This document shows positions 8,471-15,136 of a stretch of DNA of 36,783 bases, in pieces (position 1 is the stretch's first letter; each line of letters opens with the position of its first letter). Origin of the DNA: a virus; the IMG/VR virus record IMGVR_UViG_3300032296_002238, positions 1-36,783 of that record. The stretch is one strand, 5' to 3'. Under the pieces are notes generated by a model that saw only the letters and a list, made by a program, of their open reading frames with translations, made no database searches and had not been told where the DNA came from. The position numbers were made by a program, and so were the translations under genes.

Positions 8471-8724
8471 GCCCCAAACATAAAGCGATTGAAATTTATG
8501 AGATGATGTACGAAACTACTCCGGATATATTAACCTGGGGTAGTCGGCATCTAGCTGCACTTGCAGCAGCAAAAAAGTGTGTGCATGAAATTTGCCAAAG
8601 TATGCCTACCTATCCTTGTGATAGTCATGAAGTTGGGTCTCAGAGAGATGTAATCGACTGTGCCTTAATATTCTGGAAACAAGTAAAAAAAGAACTAGAT
8701 GAATCTACAATTAGTACAAATTAA
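8467..8724 (+). CDS. Small helical phage protein (85 aa)
   Basis: It follows a pattern common in Bacteroidales phages: KHKAIEIYEMM, then an Ala/Cys helix (AALAAAKKCVHEIC, about 34-47), and a C-terminal FWKQVKKELDE helix. Function unknown. The start overlaps the previous stop as ATGA, and the end overlaps the exonuclease start by 26 nt. It contains CTGAGNCCC copy 8635-8643. Confidence 0.75.
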   Translation: MSPKHKAIEIYEMMYETTPDILTWGSRHLAALAAAKKCVHEICQSMPTYPCDSHEVGSQRDVIDCALIFWKQVKKELDESTISTN

Positions 8725-9682
8725 CAAAGACAAAGCCTACGATGAATGGCTTAACTTCCGATCACGAGGTTTAGGTGCCTCTGAGGTCGGAACATTGATG
8801 GGAGTAAATAGCTGGAAGAGTCCGGCTGAGTTATATTACCAAAAGATTGGTCTCATCCCCCAAAAGGTTCAGCAGAATATTCCAATGTTCATGGGGACTA
8901 TTATGGAGAAGACAGTTGCAGAGATTTTCTCGTATTGGGATGGTAGTGATGAGTCAATGCTTAAAAACCACGAAGAGGGTAATAAGGTCCGTAATTTATA
9001 CGAGCCGGTGGGTTATATTGTCAATCCGGAATATCCTCATCTATTCTTCTCGCCTGACCGGTTGCAGATTTCTAGTAGCGGTATTCGGGTACGCAATGGA
9101 CATATTAACCTGAGCAATGTAGAAGCCATTATTGAAATCAAGACAATCAGTGGTTGGAGTAGTAAGCAGTGGGAAGGTGGAGTTCCTCCATCTTATTATT
9201 TGCAGCTGCAAACCTACATGATGGGGCTCAACGTGGATAAGGGTTACTTGGTTGCTCTAGAGGACGGCAGAAATTTAAAGGTCCACTATTTTGAAAAGGA
9301 CCAGGAGATTATGGATGCCATTGCCAGTGTAACAAAGGATTTCTGGGAGAGAGTAGAAGCAGGTCGTTTAGCCCTGGAGACTGATGAGGATTACGATCAG
9401 TTTGCCCCACCACCGGATGGAACAGAGGCATATGCAGAATATTTGAATACACGTTTTGCCAACCCGGAAGAGAATAGTATAGTAAGCACTCCGGAGATTG
9501 ACGAGCATATCGAGGAGTACTTAGCTATTGGGCCTCAGATCATGGATTTAGAAGAGAAGAAGAGATTACACTCCAATTACATAAAGGATTACATGGGTAA
9601 CAATATGATTATTGACAGTGAGATAGCAAGAGTAACTTGGAGACCCAATAAGAACGGTACTAGAGTATTCAGGATAAATTAA
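8699..9682 (+). CDS. YqaJ/lambda-type viral exonuclease (327 aa)
   Basis: This PD-(D/E)XK exonuclease degrades one strand of duplex ends to give 3' overhangs for annealing-based recombination. Visible landmarks are the N-terminal SRGLGASEVGTLMG (about 21-34), a conserved Glu in FMGTIMEKTVAE (about 64-75), HLFFSPDRL with the metal-binding Asp (near 118), and IIEIKT with the catalytic Glu and Lys (about 145-149), then YYLQLQTYM with the family Gln. Length fits. With the SSB-like gene it forms a two-part recombination module. Confidence 0.88.
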   Translation: MNLQLVQINKDKAYDEWLNFRSRGLGASEVGTLMGVNSWKSPAELYYQKIGLIPQKVQQNIPMFMGTIMEKTVAEIFSYWDGSDESMLKNHEEGNKVRNLYEPVGYIVNPEYPHLFFSPDRLQISSSGIRVRNGHINLSNVEAIIEIKTISGWSSKQWEGGVPPSYYLQLQTYMMGLNVDKGYLVALEDGRNLKVHYFEKDQEIMDAIASVTKDFWERVEAGRLALETDEDYDQFAPPPDGTEAYAEYLNTRFANPEENSIVSTPEIDEHIEEYLAIGPQIMDLEEKKRLHSNYIKDYMGNNMIIDSEIARVTWRPNKNGTRVFRIN

Positions 9683-9972
9683 TGAAAGGGGATAAAGAAT
9701 GGTACCAAAATATGTGGTTGACACGACAGAATCATCAATGCGAAGAATGTGGCATACGTCTTCCACACTTTCATCCGATGTTCATATCGCATATCATTAC
9801 AAAGGGGAGCTATCCGACTTTGAGGCAACATCCCGAAAATTGGATGCTCTATTGTATGGATTGTCATCAGCGTTGGGAGTTCTCCGGGAAGAGGGAGACG
9901 ATGAAGACATATGCCAGGGCAATGGAGATAGCTGATCGATTGAAGCGAGAGTACCACGAAAGCAAAAAATAA
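9682..9972 (+). CDS. HNH endonuclease family protein (96 aa)
   Basis: CEEC (residues about 20-23), SHIITKGSYPTLRQHPENWMLYC with the central His and Asn, and CMDCHQ form the zinc-supported HNH core. The protein ends in a Lys/Arg/Glu helix. Its ATG overlaps the exonuclease stop (TAATG), so the two are co-translated. Small HNH proteins next to exonucleases are common in phages; it may nick DNA during recombination or packaging. Confidence 0.85.
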   Translation: MKGDKEWYQNMWLTRQNHQCEECGIRLPHFHPMFISHIITKGSYPTLRQHPENWMLYCMDCHQRWEFSGKRETMKTYARAMEIADRLKREYHESKK

Positions 9973-9973
9973 C

Positions 9974-10267
9974 ATGAAACAAGACTGGATTAAATTAGTA
10001 GATAAGTACTGGCACGCTATGAGCGAGGAGACTAGAAAAGATACTTTTGAGGCTTTGGTTTCTCACTCTGATTTTCTTGATATGATAAAGCATGAGGAAG
10101 TTAAATTATTCCATGCCAGATTTAATCCGGATAATCAGTTTACAGTAAACACAAATTATAAGGGTACTGTAAACAAGATGCGAGCTTTTAAGTGGAAAGA
10201 TAGGTATTACGTTGGGTCTCGGGCCTCAGTTAACGATGAGTACATTACATCAGTAGAAAAGATATGA
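9974..10267 (+). CDS. Hypothetical protein (97 aa)
   Basis: Not recognised. A helical, acidic N-terminal half (to about 50) is followed by a basic, beta-like half (YKGTVNKMRAFKWKDRYYVGS). The start is one base after the HNH stop and the end overlaps the next ATG. It contains CTGAGNCCC copy 10221-10229. Confidence 0.72.
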   Translation: MKQDWIKLVDKYWHAMSEETRKDTFEALVSHSDFLDMIKHEEVKLFHARFNPDNQFTVNTNYKGTVNKMRAFKWKDRYYVGSRASVNDEYITSVEKI

Positions 10268-10491
10268 AGAATACACCAATAGAAGATATAATCGAGAAGA
10301 TAAAAGGGGACGCAGCAATTACTCCTGAGACCCGAAGTTATATAATCGCTACTTACTTGCGTCCGGGGCTCAGAATAGAAAAGGAAGAGATTATAAATGC
10401 CTGGGTATACGGTACACTAGAAATCATGCACCCATTCAAAACGGCAGAGGAATATTTCAATCATACCTTCTTCAAAGATCGTTTACTATAA
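10264..10491 (+). CDS. Hypothetical protein (75 aa)
   Basis: Not recognised. A small soluble protein, helical at the N-terminus (IEDIIEKIKGD) with an aromatic C-terminal part (EEYFNHTFFKDRLL). The ATGA overlap with the upstream gene supports expression. Two CTGAGNCCC words lie within 50 nt of each other inside it (10325-10333 and 10365-10373, opposite orientations), the densest pair in the window. Confidence 0.72.
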   Translation: MKNTPIEDIIEKIKGDAAITPETRSYIIATYLRPGLRIEKEEIINAWVYGTLEIMHPFKTAEEYFNHTFFKDRLL

Positions 10492-10511
10492 ATTAGTATT
10501 ATATTTGTTCC

Positions 10512-10700
10512 ATGAGCGATATAACCAAATGCAAAGGCGATGGCTGTAAGAAGAAGAGGAGCTGCTATCGATTTTTGGCTCCGGCCTCAGATTACCAATC
10601 GTACTTCATGGAATCCCCTGTAAAGGAGGACGGTACTTGTAGTCAGTACTGGGAAGTAAAAGGAGAACATAAAAAAGATGAAGAACAAAATAAACGCTAA
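10512..10700 (+). CDS. Small Cys-rich protein (62 aa)
   Basis: The N-terminal half has C-x4-C-x4-C-Y-R-F (CKGDGCKKKRSCYRF, about 7-21) and a later Cys (CSQYW), a short putative metal-binding site. This type, with CYRF and a downstream C-x-Y-W, recurs in Bacteroidales phages with unknown function. A TATATTTG box ends four bases before the ATG (10500-10507), so it may also have its own start site, though no -33 element is seen. Confidence 0.78.
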   Translation: MSDITKCKGDGCKKKRSCYRFLAPASDYQSYFMESPVKEDGTCSQYWEVKGEHKKDEEQNKR

Positions 10701-11070
10701 GCAGTACTTGCGTTATGTCAAGACATTTGCCTGGGCTATTAAAAAGAGCCAGACAGAAATCTCTGAGGCCGTACTTAAAAAGAGGATAGACGATTATCCG
10801 GTAGACGCTAGAGATCTAAGAGATGCCATTACCTGTATAGAGACAGGAGAGGGACTGCGCCCTACCGGTACGAGCATAACCGATTTATACGCAATCAAAG
10901 AAGCATTAAAGCATATACAAAATGAAAGCACAGCAGATGTATCAGGAGATACAGAGTCTCAAGATGAACATGGATCCGGTACTAGTGAAGCGGATAGCCC
11001 GGTACTCGATAAGCCTAGTAAAAAAAGAGCTACAAGAAGTAGAAAAAGCAGCAAGGATAAACCTGAGTGA
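10678..11070 (+). CDS. Hypothetical protein with disordered tail (130 aa)
   Basis: Residues 1-85 are helical and globular (KQYLRYVKTFAWAIKKS; LRDAITCIETGEGL). From about residue 86 the chain becomes a low-complexity Ser/Asp/Glu then Lys/Arg tail. That tail lies exactly where another frame (10922-11119) is also open, which suggests overprinting. It overlaps the preceding gene by 23 nt. Function unknown. Confidence 0.7.
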   Translation: MKNKINAKQYLRYVKTFAWAIKKSQTEISEAVLKKRIDDYPVDARDLRDAITCIETGEGLRPTGTSITDLYAIKEALKHIQNESTADVSGDTESQDEHGSGTSEADSPVLDKPSKKRATRSRKSSKDKPE

Positions 11071-11119
11071 TCCGATTAGATTTTGGGATGAATTAGGTAA
11101 AGAAGTAGAAAAACTATGA
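10922..11119 (+). CDS. Hypothetical protein overlapping the previous gene (65 aa)
   Basis: This +1-frame ORF overlaps the tail of the 130-aa gene by 149 nt and ends in an ATGA overlap with the PP-loop gene at 11116, the same coupling used by most genes here. It encodes a helical, moderately basic protein ending in FWDELGKEVEKL. The clean coupling and normal composition favour a real gene. The alternative is that only the longer frame is used. Confidence 0.5.
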   Translation: MKAQQMYQEIQSLKMNMDPVLVKRIARYSISLVKKELQEVEKAARINLSDPIRFWDELGKEVEKL

Positions 11120-11856
11120 ATGTAATAAACTTTTCGGGCGGAAGAACATCTGCCTATATGGCAAAGCGATTAATAGACGAAGGACTAGAGGACTATATAG
11201 TAACCTTTCAAAACACCGGTAAAGAAATGCCTCAGACCTTAGAATTTGTAAACGAATGCGATAAGAGATGGGGCTTGAATATATTGTGGTTAGAATATCG
11301 CAAACCTGCTTCTTTTGCGGTTGTTGATTATGAAACAGCAAGTCGCAATGGAGAACCATACACACAGTTACTTGAGCAGAGACCGGCTAGTATTCCGAAT
11401 CAGCAATTCAGATTCTGTACTTTGGAATTAAAAATCAATACACTCAAGCGTTATTTGAAGAGCATTGGTATAAAGGATTATACTTCATTTAACGGAATCA
11501 GATACGATGAGCCTAGAAGGTGGAGTAAAGCACAAGAAGATACAGAACTACCACTGGTGAAATGGAAGATAACAAAGCAAGATGTATTGGACTTCTGGAG
11601 TAAACAAGACTTTGATCTGAAAGTAAATGAGCCATATGGTAATTGTGATTGCTGTTTTCTAAAAGGTAAGGGCAAATTAGCTGCCATTGCAAAAGAGAAA
11701 CCGGAGTTATTTGGTTGGTGGATTGATGTAGAGAAACAAAGCGGTCACCAGTGGAAAAAGGAAATCAGTTATCAGCAGCTCAAAGATAAAAGCACAGCAC
11801 AGCTTGGTATATTTGATGGTGATCCATCTTTTGAGTGTTTTTGTAATATTGACTAA
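11116..11856 (+). CDS. PP-loop ATPase, PAPS-reductase/DndC-like family (246 aa)
   Basis: The N-terminal INFSGGRTSAYMA carries the SGGxTS pyrophosphate-binding PP-loop of adenine nucleotide alpha hydrolases. Further family marks are VTFQNTGKE (about 33-41), a Cys in FRFCTLELK (about 99-107), FNGIRYDEPRR (about 127-137), and a C-terminal Cys cluster (NCDCCFLKGK). Such phage proteins are annotated as phosphoadenosine phosphosulfate reductase-like; the real substrate is unknown. Roles in sulfur transfer or nucleic-acid modification are possible. It is the last gene before a new promoter. Confidence 0.82.
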   Translation: MNVINFSGGRTSAYMAKRLIDEGLEDYIVTFQNTGKEMPQTLEFVNECDKRWGLNILWLEYRKPASFAVVDYETASRNGEPYTQLLEQRPASIPNQQFRFCTLELKINTLKRYLKSIGIKDYTSFNGIRYDEPRRWSKAQEDTELPLVKWKITKQDVLDFWSKQDFDLKVNEPYGNCDCCFLKGKGKLAAIAKEKPELFGWWIDVEKQSGHQWKKEISYQQLKDKSTAQLGIFDGDPSFECFCNID

Positions 11857-11871
11857 TAAATTGTAAATTTG
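11840..11871 (+). promoter_or_regulatory. Perfect Bacteroides-type promoter
   Basis: TTTG (11840-11843), exactly 20 nt, TAAATTTG (11864-11871). It straddles the end of the PP-loop gene. The -7 box ends five bases before the next ATG (11877), so the transcript should start at or near the start codon. Confidence 0.8.
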
Positions 11872-11876
11872 TACGT

Positions 11877-12218
11877 ATGACACCAGCACAGTTTATCGGA
11901 ACCCTACTTGCTAGTCGTGATGCTATGCACCTGGCACACTGGAACAGCAGAATATACTCAGAGCACAAAACTCTTGGAGAATACTACGAAGGCATACTTG
12001 AGCTTACTGATAAGTTCGCAGAAGCGTATATGGGTGCCAACGATAGGGTAAGAATTGTAATCCCGGAGACCAAGGCAGAGAATGCTAGAGCACACCTAAT
12101 GGGTCTCAGAAAGATACTCATTGCCGAATCAGAGAATTACGATAGCGAATTAGAAAATATAATAGATGAAATGTTGGCTCTTGTAGATAAGACATTATAT
12201 CTGCTGACATTAACATAA
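11877..12218 (+). CDS. Dps/ferritin-like DUF5856-type protein (113 aa)
   Basis: The segment FIGTLLASRDAMHLAHWNSRIYSEHKTLGEYYEGILELTDKFAEAYMG (residues about 6-53) has the His/Glu spacing of small four-helix Dps-like proteins: HxxHW, a later EH, and EYYEGILELTD. The rest is two helices. Phage members are known by domain number rather than function. It has its own strong promoter and terminator, making a single-gene transcription unit between two operons. Near-leaderless translation is likely because the promoter ends five bases before the ATG; Met17 is a possible later start. Confidence 0.75.
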   Translation: MTPAQFIGTLLASRDAMHLAHWNSRIYSEHKTLGEYYEGILELTDKFAEAYMGANDRVRIVIPETKAENARAHLMGLRKILIAESENYDSELENIIDEMLALVDKTLYLLTLT

Positions 12219-12241
12219 GGGAAAAACCGCCAAGTTAAGAT

Positions 12242-12266
12242 AGCCGGGTAACTCCGGCTTTTTTTT
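12242..12266 (+). terminator. Rho-independent terminator
   Basis: AGCCGG (12242-12247), loop GTAACT, CCGGCT (12254-12259), then a run of eight T. It ends the transcript of the DUF5856-type gene. Confidence 0.92.
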
Positions 12267-12519
12267 ATTGGCTATTTGATTTGTATATCTTGTATCCTGC
12301 CTGATTAACAAAATCATCTTTTACTTCTATCCAGTTAAACTCCATATCGTACTTGTGTTTTGCAGGAGCTCCTTTGCTAATACAATAATAAGTATCATCA
12401 ATAGCATAGACAGGCTGAGTGGTGTGTCCGTAGTGATACCGATAATCTTCTACTTCTGAATAATCTAACATGAGGTGTTGTGCGATTGCTTCTCTTTTGT
12501 TTCTAATTGTTTTGTCCAT
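12265..12519 (-). CDS. Hypothetical protein (84 aa)
   Basis: Not recognised. A small soluble protein rich in Tyr and Asp, with alternating beta-like segments (VEDYRYHYGHTTQPVYAIDDTYYCISKG split at about residues 22-49). It is a lone minus-strand gene facing the terminator of the previous unit. A TATATTTG box (12524-12531, minus strand) ends four bases before its ATG, which supports this start. Confidence 0.72.
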   Translation of the reverse strand: MDKTIRNKREAIAQHLMLDYSEVEDYRYHYGHTTQPVYAIDDTYYCISKGAPAKHKYDMEFNWIEVKDDFVNQAGYKIYKSNSQ

Positions 12520-12523
12520 TCGG

Positions 12524-12531
12524 CAAATATA
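12524..12531 (-). promoter_or_regulatory. -7 box TATATTTG before the 84-aa gene
   Basis: A perfect TAnnTTTG box on the minus strand, four bases before the ATG at 12519. No TTTG is seen at the -33 position. Confidence 0.5.
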
Positions 12532-12543
12532 AGAATTTTAAAG

Positions 12544-12738
12544 AGAAACCTGCTGCTTCTATTCTTTTTATTATCTTATATGTATATAAATATATAAAAA
12601 AAACATATATACATATATCATGCGATATAAGAATACCAATAGTTTATTGCTACTGACATTTAGCCCTCTAGGGGCCACTAGCCGATTTGAACTCTAAGGT
12701 TCCAGCTAGCACGATTCAATATCTCGCAGCAGGTTTCT
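12544..12738. other. Nested inverted-repeat segment (structured RNA or DNA candidate)
   Basis: An outer 13-bp perfect inverted repeat, AGAAACCTGCTGC (12544-12556) and GCAGCAGGTTTCT (12726-12738), encloses TATTCTT (12560-12566)/AAGAATA (12629-12635), which encloses a 12-bp pair TATATGTATATA (12577-12588)/TATATACATATA (12606-12617). The remaining interior holds GCCC-TCTAG-GGGC (12663-12675) and CTAGC...GCTAG (12678-12709) around GAAC-TCTAAG-GTTC (12689-12702). Together these make a multi-arm fold of about 195 nt. No ORF is present. A GTTCAAATC string on the minus strand resembles a tRNA T-loop but lacks a supporting stem. Confidence 0.6.
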
Positions 12739-12780
12739 ATGATACAAAGTAACAGAGATACTGTGCGGTTTTGGTGCATA

Positions 12781-12900
12781 GTTGTCACGTTTTTTCAAAT
12801 ATTTGTGACATATCTTTTTGACGCAGTCATACCTTTTTGTCACAAAAGTGGGGTAAATTTGTGACAGATTTGTAACAGAGTTAGGGATGTCGTATCTTTG
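12781..12900 (+). promoter_or_regulatory. Promoter with clustered TTTGTGACA operator-like boxes
   Basis: A perfect Bacteroides-type promoter, TTTG (12869-12872), 20 nt, TATCTTTG (12893-12900), lies downstream of repeated related boxes: GTTGTCACG (12781), ATTTGTGACA (12801-12810), the palindrome TTTTGT-C-ACAAAA (12835-12847), ATTTGTGACAG (12857-12867) and ATTTGTAACAG (12868-12878). The last two are tandem at 11-bp spacing, and the second covers the -33 element. This looks like a regulated promoter. Confidence 0.75.
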
Positions 12901-12905
12901 TATAT

Positions 12906-12998
12906 ATGGACGAATTCAAAATCGTGATGGATTGGCTTGCTGTTTTTGCAGCTGCCCTTGCTTTGTTTGTGCTTTGGTTGAGAGGAATAGATAAATGA
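12906..12998 (+). CDS. Tiny membrane protein (30 aa)
   Basis: The ATG lies five bases after the -7 box. The protein has a polar start (MDEFKIVMD), one hydrophobic segment (WLAVFAAALALFVLWL, about 10-25) and a charged end (RGIDK), a single-pass membrane peptide. It is below usual gene-calling limits but has a perfect promoter, and its stop overlaps the next ATG (ATGA). Function unknown. A holin-like or membrane-regulatory role is possible, though lysis genes are not in this transcript direction. Confidence 0.65.
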   Translation: MDEFKIVMDWLAVFAAALALFVLWLRGIDK

Positions 12999-13159
12999 AG
13001 ATAGCTAGATTACGTACAAAGAGGAAGAGGAAGTTAAATTCGCCTTTGAATAATAAGGAGCTTCGCCTCACCCTGCTGTGCATCCGTTATGCCAAGGTTA
13101 ATAATATGGTCAAAGAGATAAAAAGATTATGTTTAGACTACCGCTCATACTCGAAGTAA
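12995..13159 (+). CDS. Small very basic protein (54 aa)
   Basis: Starts in an ATGA overlap with the tiny membrane gene. The N-terminus is an Arg/Lys cluster (RLRTKRKRKLN, about 5-15) followed by two short helices. A nucleic-acid-binding role is likely from charge alone. It overlaps the next gene by 31 nt in another frame. Confidence 0.6.
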   Translation: MKIARLRTKRKRKLNSPLNNKELRLTLLCIRYAKVNNMVKEIKRLCLDYRSYSK

Positions 13160-13389
13160 TTGCCAATAACGGCAATGAGGAAGACCAGGAATATCTGGAG
13201 GATTTGGGTCTCAGTTCAATTTATGAAGAACCCACCTTCCCTGTCTTATTCTACCACATAGACCATATACACGAAGACGAAAGAAATACAGAAAAGGAGC
13301 CCCTATCTGTAATATTCAGCGGAGGAGAACAATACATCGTCAAGCACAGTCTAGTAGACCTAGCCCAAAGGATCGCTAAACTTCTATAA
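13129..13389 (+). CDS. Hypothetical acidic protein (86 aa)
   Basis: Not recognised. Soluble, acidic protein with many Glu/Asp (NGNEEDQEYLEDLG, about 14-27) and a C-terminal helix (HSLVDLAQRIAKLL). It is the last gene of this short transcript and overlaps the convergent YkuD gene by 14 nt at the 3' end. It contains CTGAGNCCC copy 13206-13214. Confidence 0.7.
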   Translation: MFRLPLILEVIANNGNEEDQEYLEDLGLSSIYEEPTFPVLFYHIDHIHEDERNTEKEPLSVIFSGGEQYIVKHSLVDLAQRIAKLL

Positions 13390-14002
13390 GAGTATAATCA
13401 ATCACCTGCCCATTGACAAAGTTGTTCACTACTTGAAACCAATGGGTATCAGGTATCACTTGACAACCGGCAGACCAGTTAGCAATCGCCCAACCCTGTC
13501 CACCACGATGGAAGTTAATTCCAAAAAGGCCTACTTGTTTATTTACTCTATCCAAAGAACGATCCCGGCTGCCATCTCTCCAAATAGTAATAGGCAATAC
13601 CTGCATAAAGTATGGGGCTCCGAGCCACAGCGTTTTCCAATTCTTATTAGTAACAAACCGGTGACTACCGATCACCTGCTGTTCAGCAGTAATAGCAGTA
13701 CCAGTTACTCCTTGATAAGAAAAAGTAGGATTAAAGATATACTTATCCCCGGCAGTAGTAGAACATGGTACTATAGATACACATACTCCCCCTTTGTACA
13801 CAATAGCAAAATCGTCAAAGGTATTGCTCAACACTTGATCTGTTCTGAGGAATACAATCCCATCTTTAGGCTTAATCCATTTTCTGCTCTTAATAGTATT
13901 GGTAATAAACCAATCTGCTGCGGTTAACGTCTGAGCCCCAATGATTCCGTCAACGGTTAGCTGAGCACCCTTCTCATTTAATATCTGTTGTAATCTTTTC
14001 AT
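13376..14002 (-). CDS. Peptidoglycan-active protein with YkuD-type catalytic motif (208 aa), endolysin candidate
   Basis: The N-terminus (KRLQQILNEKGAQLTVDGI...GAQT, about 2-26) looks like a short peptidoglycan-binding repeat. The C-terminal half has INFHRGG ... WSAGCQVIP, the His ... Ser-x-Gly-Cys signature of L,D-transpeptidase/YkuD folds, with Cys as nucleophile. In phages such proteins are candidate cell-wall enzymes for lysis or entry. I chose ATG 14002 because the longer frame to 14050 overlaps the upstream gene further and adds a segment unlike the domain. There is no signal peptide, so export would need another factor. Confidence 0.78.
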   Translation of the reverse strand: MKRLQQILNEKGAQLTVDGIIGAQTLTAADWFITNTIKSRKWIKPKDGIVFLRTDQVLSNTFDDFAIVYKGGVCVSIVPCSTTAGDKYIFNPTFSYQGVTGTAITAEQQVIGSHRFVTNKNWKTLWLGAPYFMQVLPITIWRDGSRDRSLDRVNKQVGLFGINFHRGGQGWAIANWSAGCQVIPDTHWFQVVNNFVNGQVIDYTLIEV

Positions 14003-14450
14003 AATCTTTTTGCCAGTAGAAAATAGGTTCCTTATCCACGTACTCCCCAACTACATCAGATCGGAAATCCGAATCCCAATGCTCTGCCAAAGACATGAAT
14101 AAAAGATCCTCGTGCTCATACCCAATATCATACAAACGATCCCTAATAGCTTTCATAAACGCACAGGTATAGGTAGAACATATAATAACCTTGTGATAAC
14201 GAACCTGGAATGTCTTTGCAGAAACACCGAAATAAGTCAGATATTCCTCTTCCTTCTTCTCCTCCGGCACATCTATGCCAATGATGATTGGTACGAAGTT
14301 GGGCTTAGACACCGCATGAGCCACTCGCTGAGACAGAATAGAACTGTACTCAGGATTAATAGATAAAATAACCGTGTCATAGGCATCAACAGATGGCATC
14401 CTATCTATCATGCCCTTAATTAAACGATCCTCTTTGGCGATGTCTATCAT
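13974..14450 (-). CDS. Hypothetical protein, possible phosphoribosyltransferase-like fold (158 aa)
   Basis: I do not recognise it firmly. It alternates helices and beta strands (DTVILSINPEYSSIL; FVPIIIGIDVPEEKKEEE; HKVIICSTYTCAFMKAI), the layout of a Rossmann or PRTase-like fold in which DTVILSINP would sit at a strand end. The frame is open to a TTG at 14459, but that codon lies inside the promoter -7 box, so ATG 14450 is the better start, six bases after the box. It is followed by the YkuD gene with 29 nt of overlap. Confidence 0.7.
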   Translation of the reverse strand: MIDIAKEDRLIKGMIDRMPSVDAYDTVILSINPEYSSILSQRVAHAVSKPNFVPIIIGIDVPEEKKEEEYLTYFGVSAKTFQVRYHKVIICSTYTCAFMKAIRDRLYDIGYEHEDLLFMSLAEHWDSDFRSDVVGEYVDKEPIFYWQKDYEKITTDIK

Positions 14451-14456
14451 ACAGTA

Positions 14457-14488
14457 CAAATATAATATAAATATGTATACCCGGCAAA
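14457..14488 (-). promoter_or_regulatory. Perfect Bacteroides-type promoter (minus strand)
   Basis: TTTG (14485-14488), exactly 20 nt, TATATTTG (14457-14464), all on the minus strand, with the ATG six bases on. The spacer contains the first of three TATACCCGG repeats (14476-14484, 14508-14516, 14523-14531), candidates for a regulator site. Confidence 0.8.
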
Positions 14489-14627
14489 AATAAATCCCCC
14501 CCCCTATTATACCCGGTAGTACTATACCCGGGGGTAAAATTAGACCCCCCCCTGGTGCATGAATTTTTCCAGATTTTGCAGGCAGGGTAAAAATATGCGG
14601 AAAGTAGTGGAAAGCGATACTTTGTGC

Positions 14628-14691
14628 ATAGAAAAACTTTGTGTGGGGGGTGGGGGTAATAATACGTTACACAAAGTAGACATTTTTCTAT
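14628..14691. repeat. Long interrupted hairpin with G-run loop
   Basis: ATAGAAAAACTTTGTGT (14628-14644) pairs with ACACAAAG (14669-14676) and, after a six-base bulge, with TTTTTCTAT (14683-14691). The loop contains six G, T, five G. Seen directly; function unknown. Confidence 0.75.
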
Positions 14692-14840
14692 AAAATATCC
14701 CCCCCTATGCTTAGCCAAATATCTACAAAACGAATCTACAAAAGCCTGATTACAACCCTTTCGAACTTATTCGATAAAATAAATCGAAAATGAATTTGCA
14801 CCCTTACACGTTCGAACGAATGGACAACATATGCACCCGG

Positions 14841-14962
14841 ACGCACACACGCACACCCACACGCATACAGGCACGCACACCCACACACGGGCACACAAGC
14901 GCACATACGCACACGCATACATACGCATGGGCGCACATACACGCACGCATACGCACGCACGC
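14841..14962. repeat. Alternating CA/CG simple-sequence tract
   Basis: About 120 bp made almost entirely of ACGCAC, CACACG and CATACG units, an alternating purine-pyrimidine stretch able in principle to adopt Z-DNA. Every frame through it is open and gives His/Thr/Arg or Cys/Val/Arg repeats, so the ORFs there are artefacts of the repeat. Confidence 0.85.
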
Positions 14963-15136
14963 AAGCTCCTGGACTTCATATTTCCGATAAAGGTATATTT
15001 CAACCCTTTTTTTCAGCTCAATTTTTGCCCATCTAATAGGGCTATATTTCGGGGACTGATTAAAACTTAAAAATTTTTTTCAATTTATTTTTGCTTGCTA
15101 ACTTATTCATTTTCAATCACTTAACTACCAATTTTT

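Noticed and set aside
12544-12738. Retron msr-msd
   Set aside because: The closing repeats are suggestive, but there is no reverse transcriptase gene in the window.
12660-12740. Possible tRNA on the minus strand (GTTCAAATC T-loop-like string)
   Set aside because: The bases around the loop do not form a five-pair T stem, and no acceptor or anticodon stem could be drawn.
14416-14718. 100-aa minus-strand ORF
   Set aside because: It runs through C/G homopolymers, promoter and hairpin sequences, and overlaps the gene at 13974-14450 in another frame with unnatural composition.
14736-15070. Several ORFs on both strands (Cys/Val/Arg- and His/Thr-rich)
   Set aside because: They are products of the CA/CG simple repeat; all frames are open there and no start signals are present.
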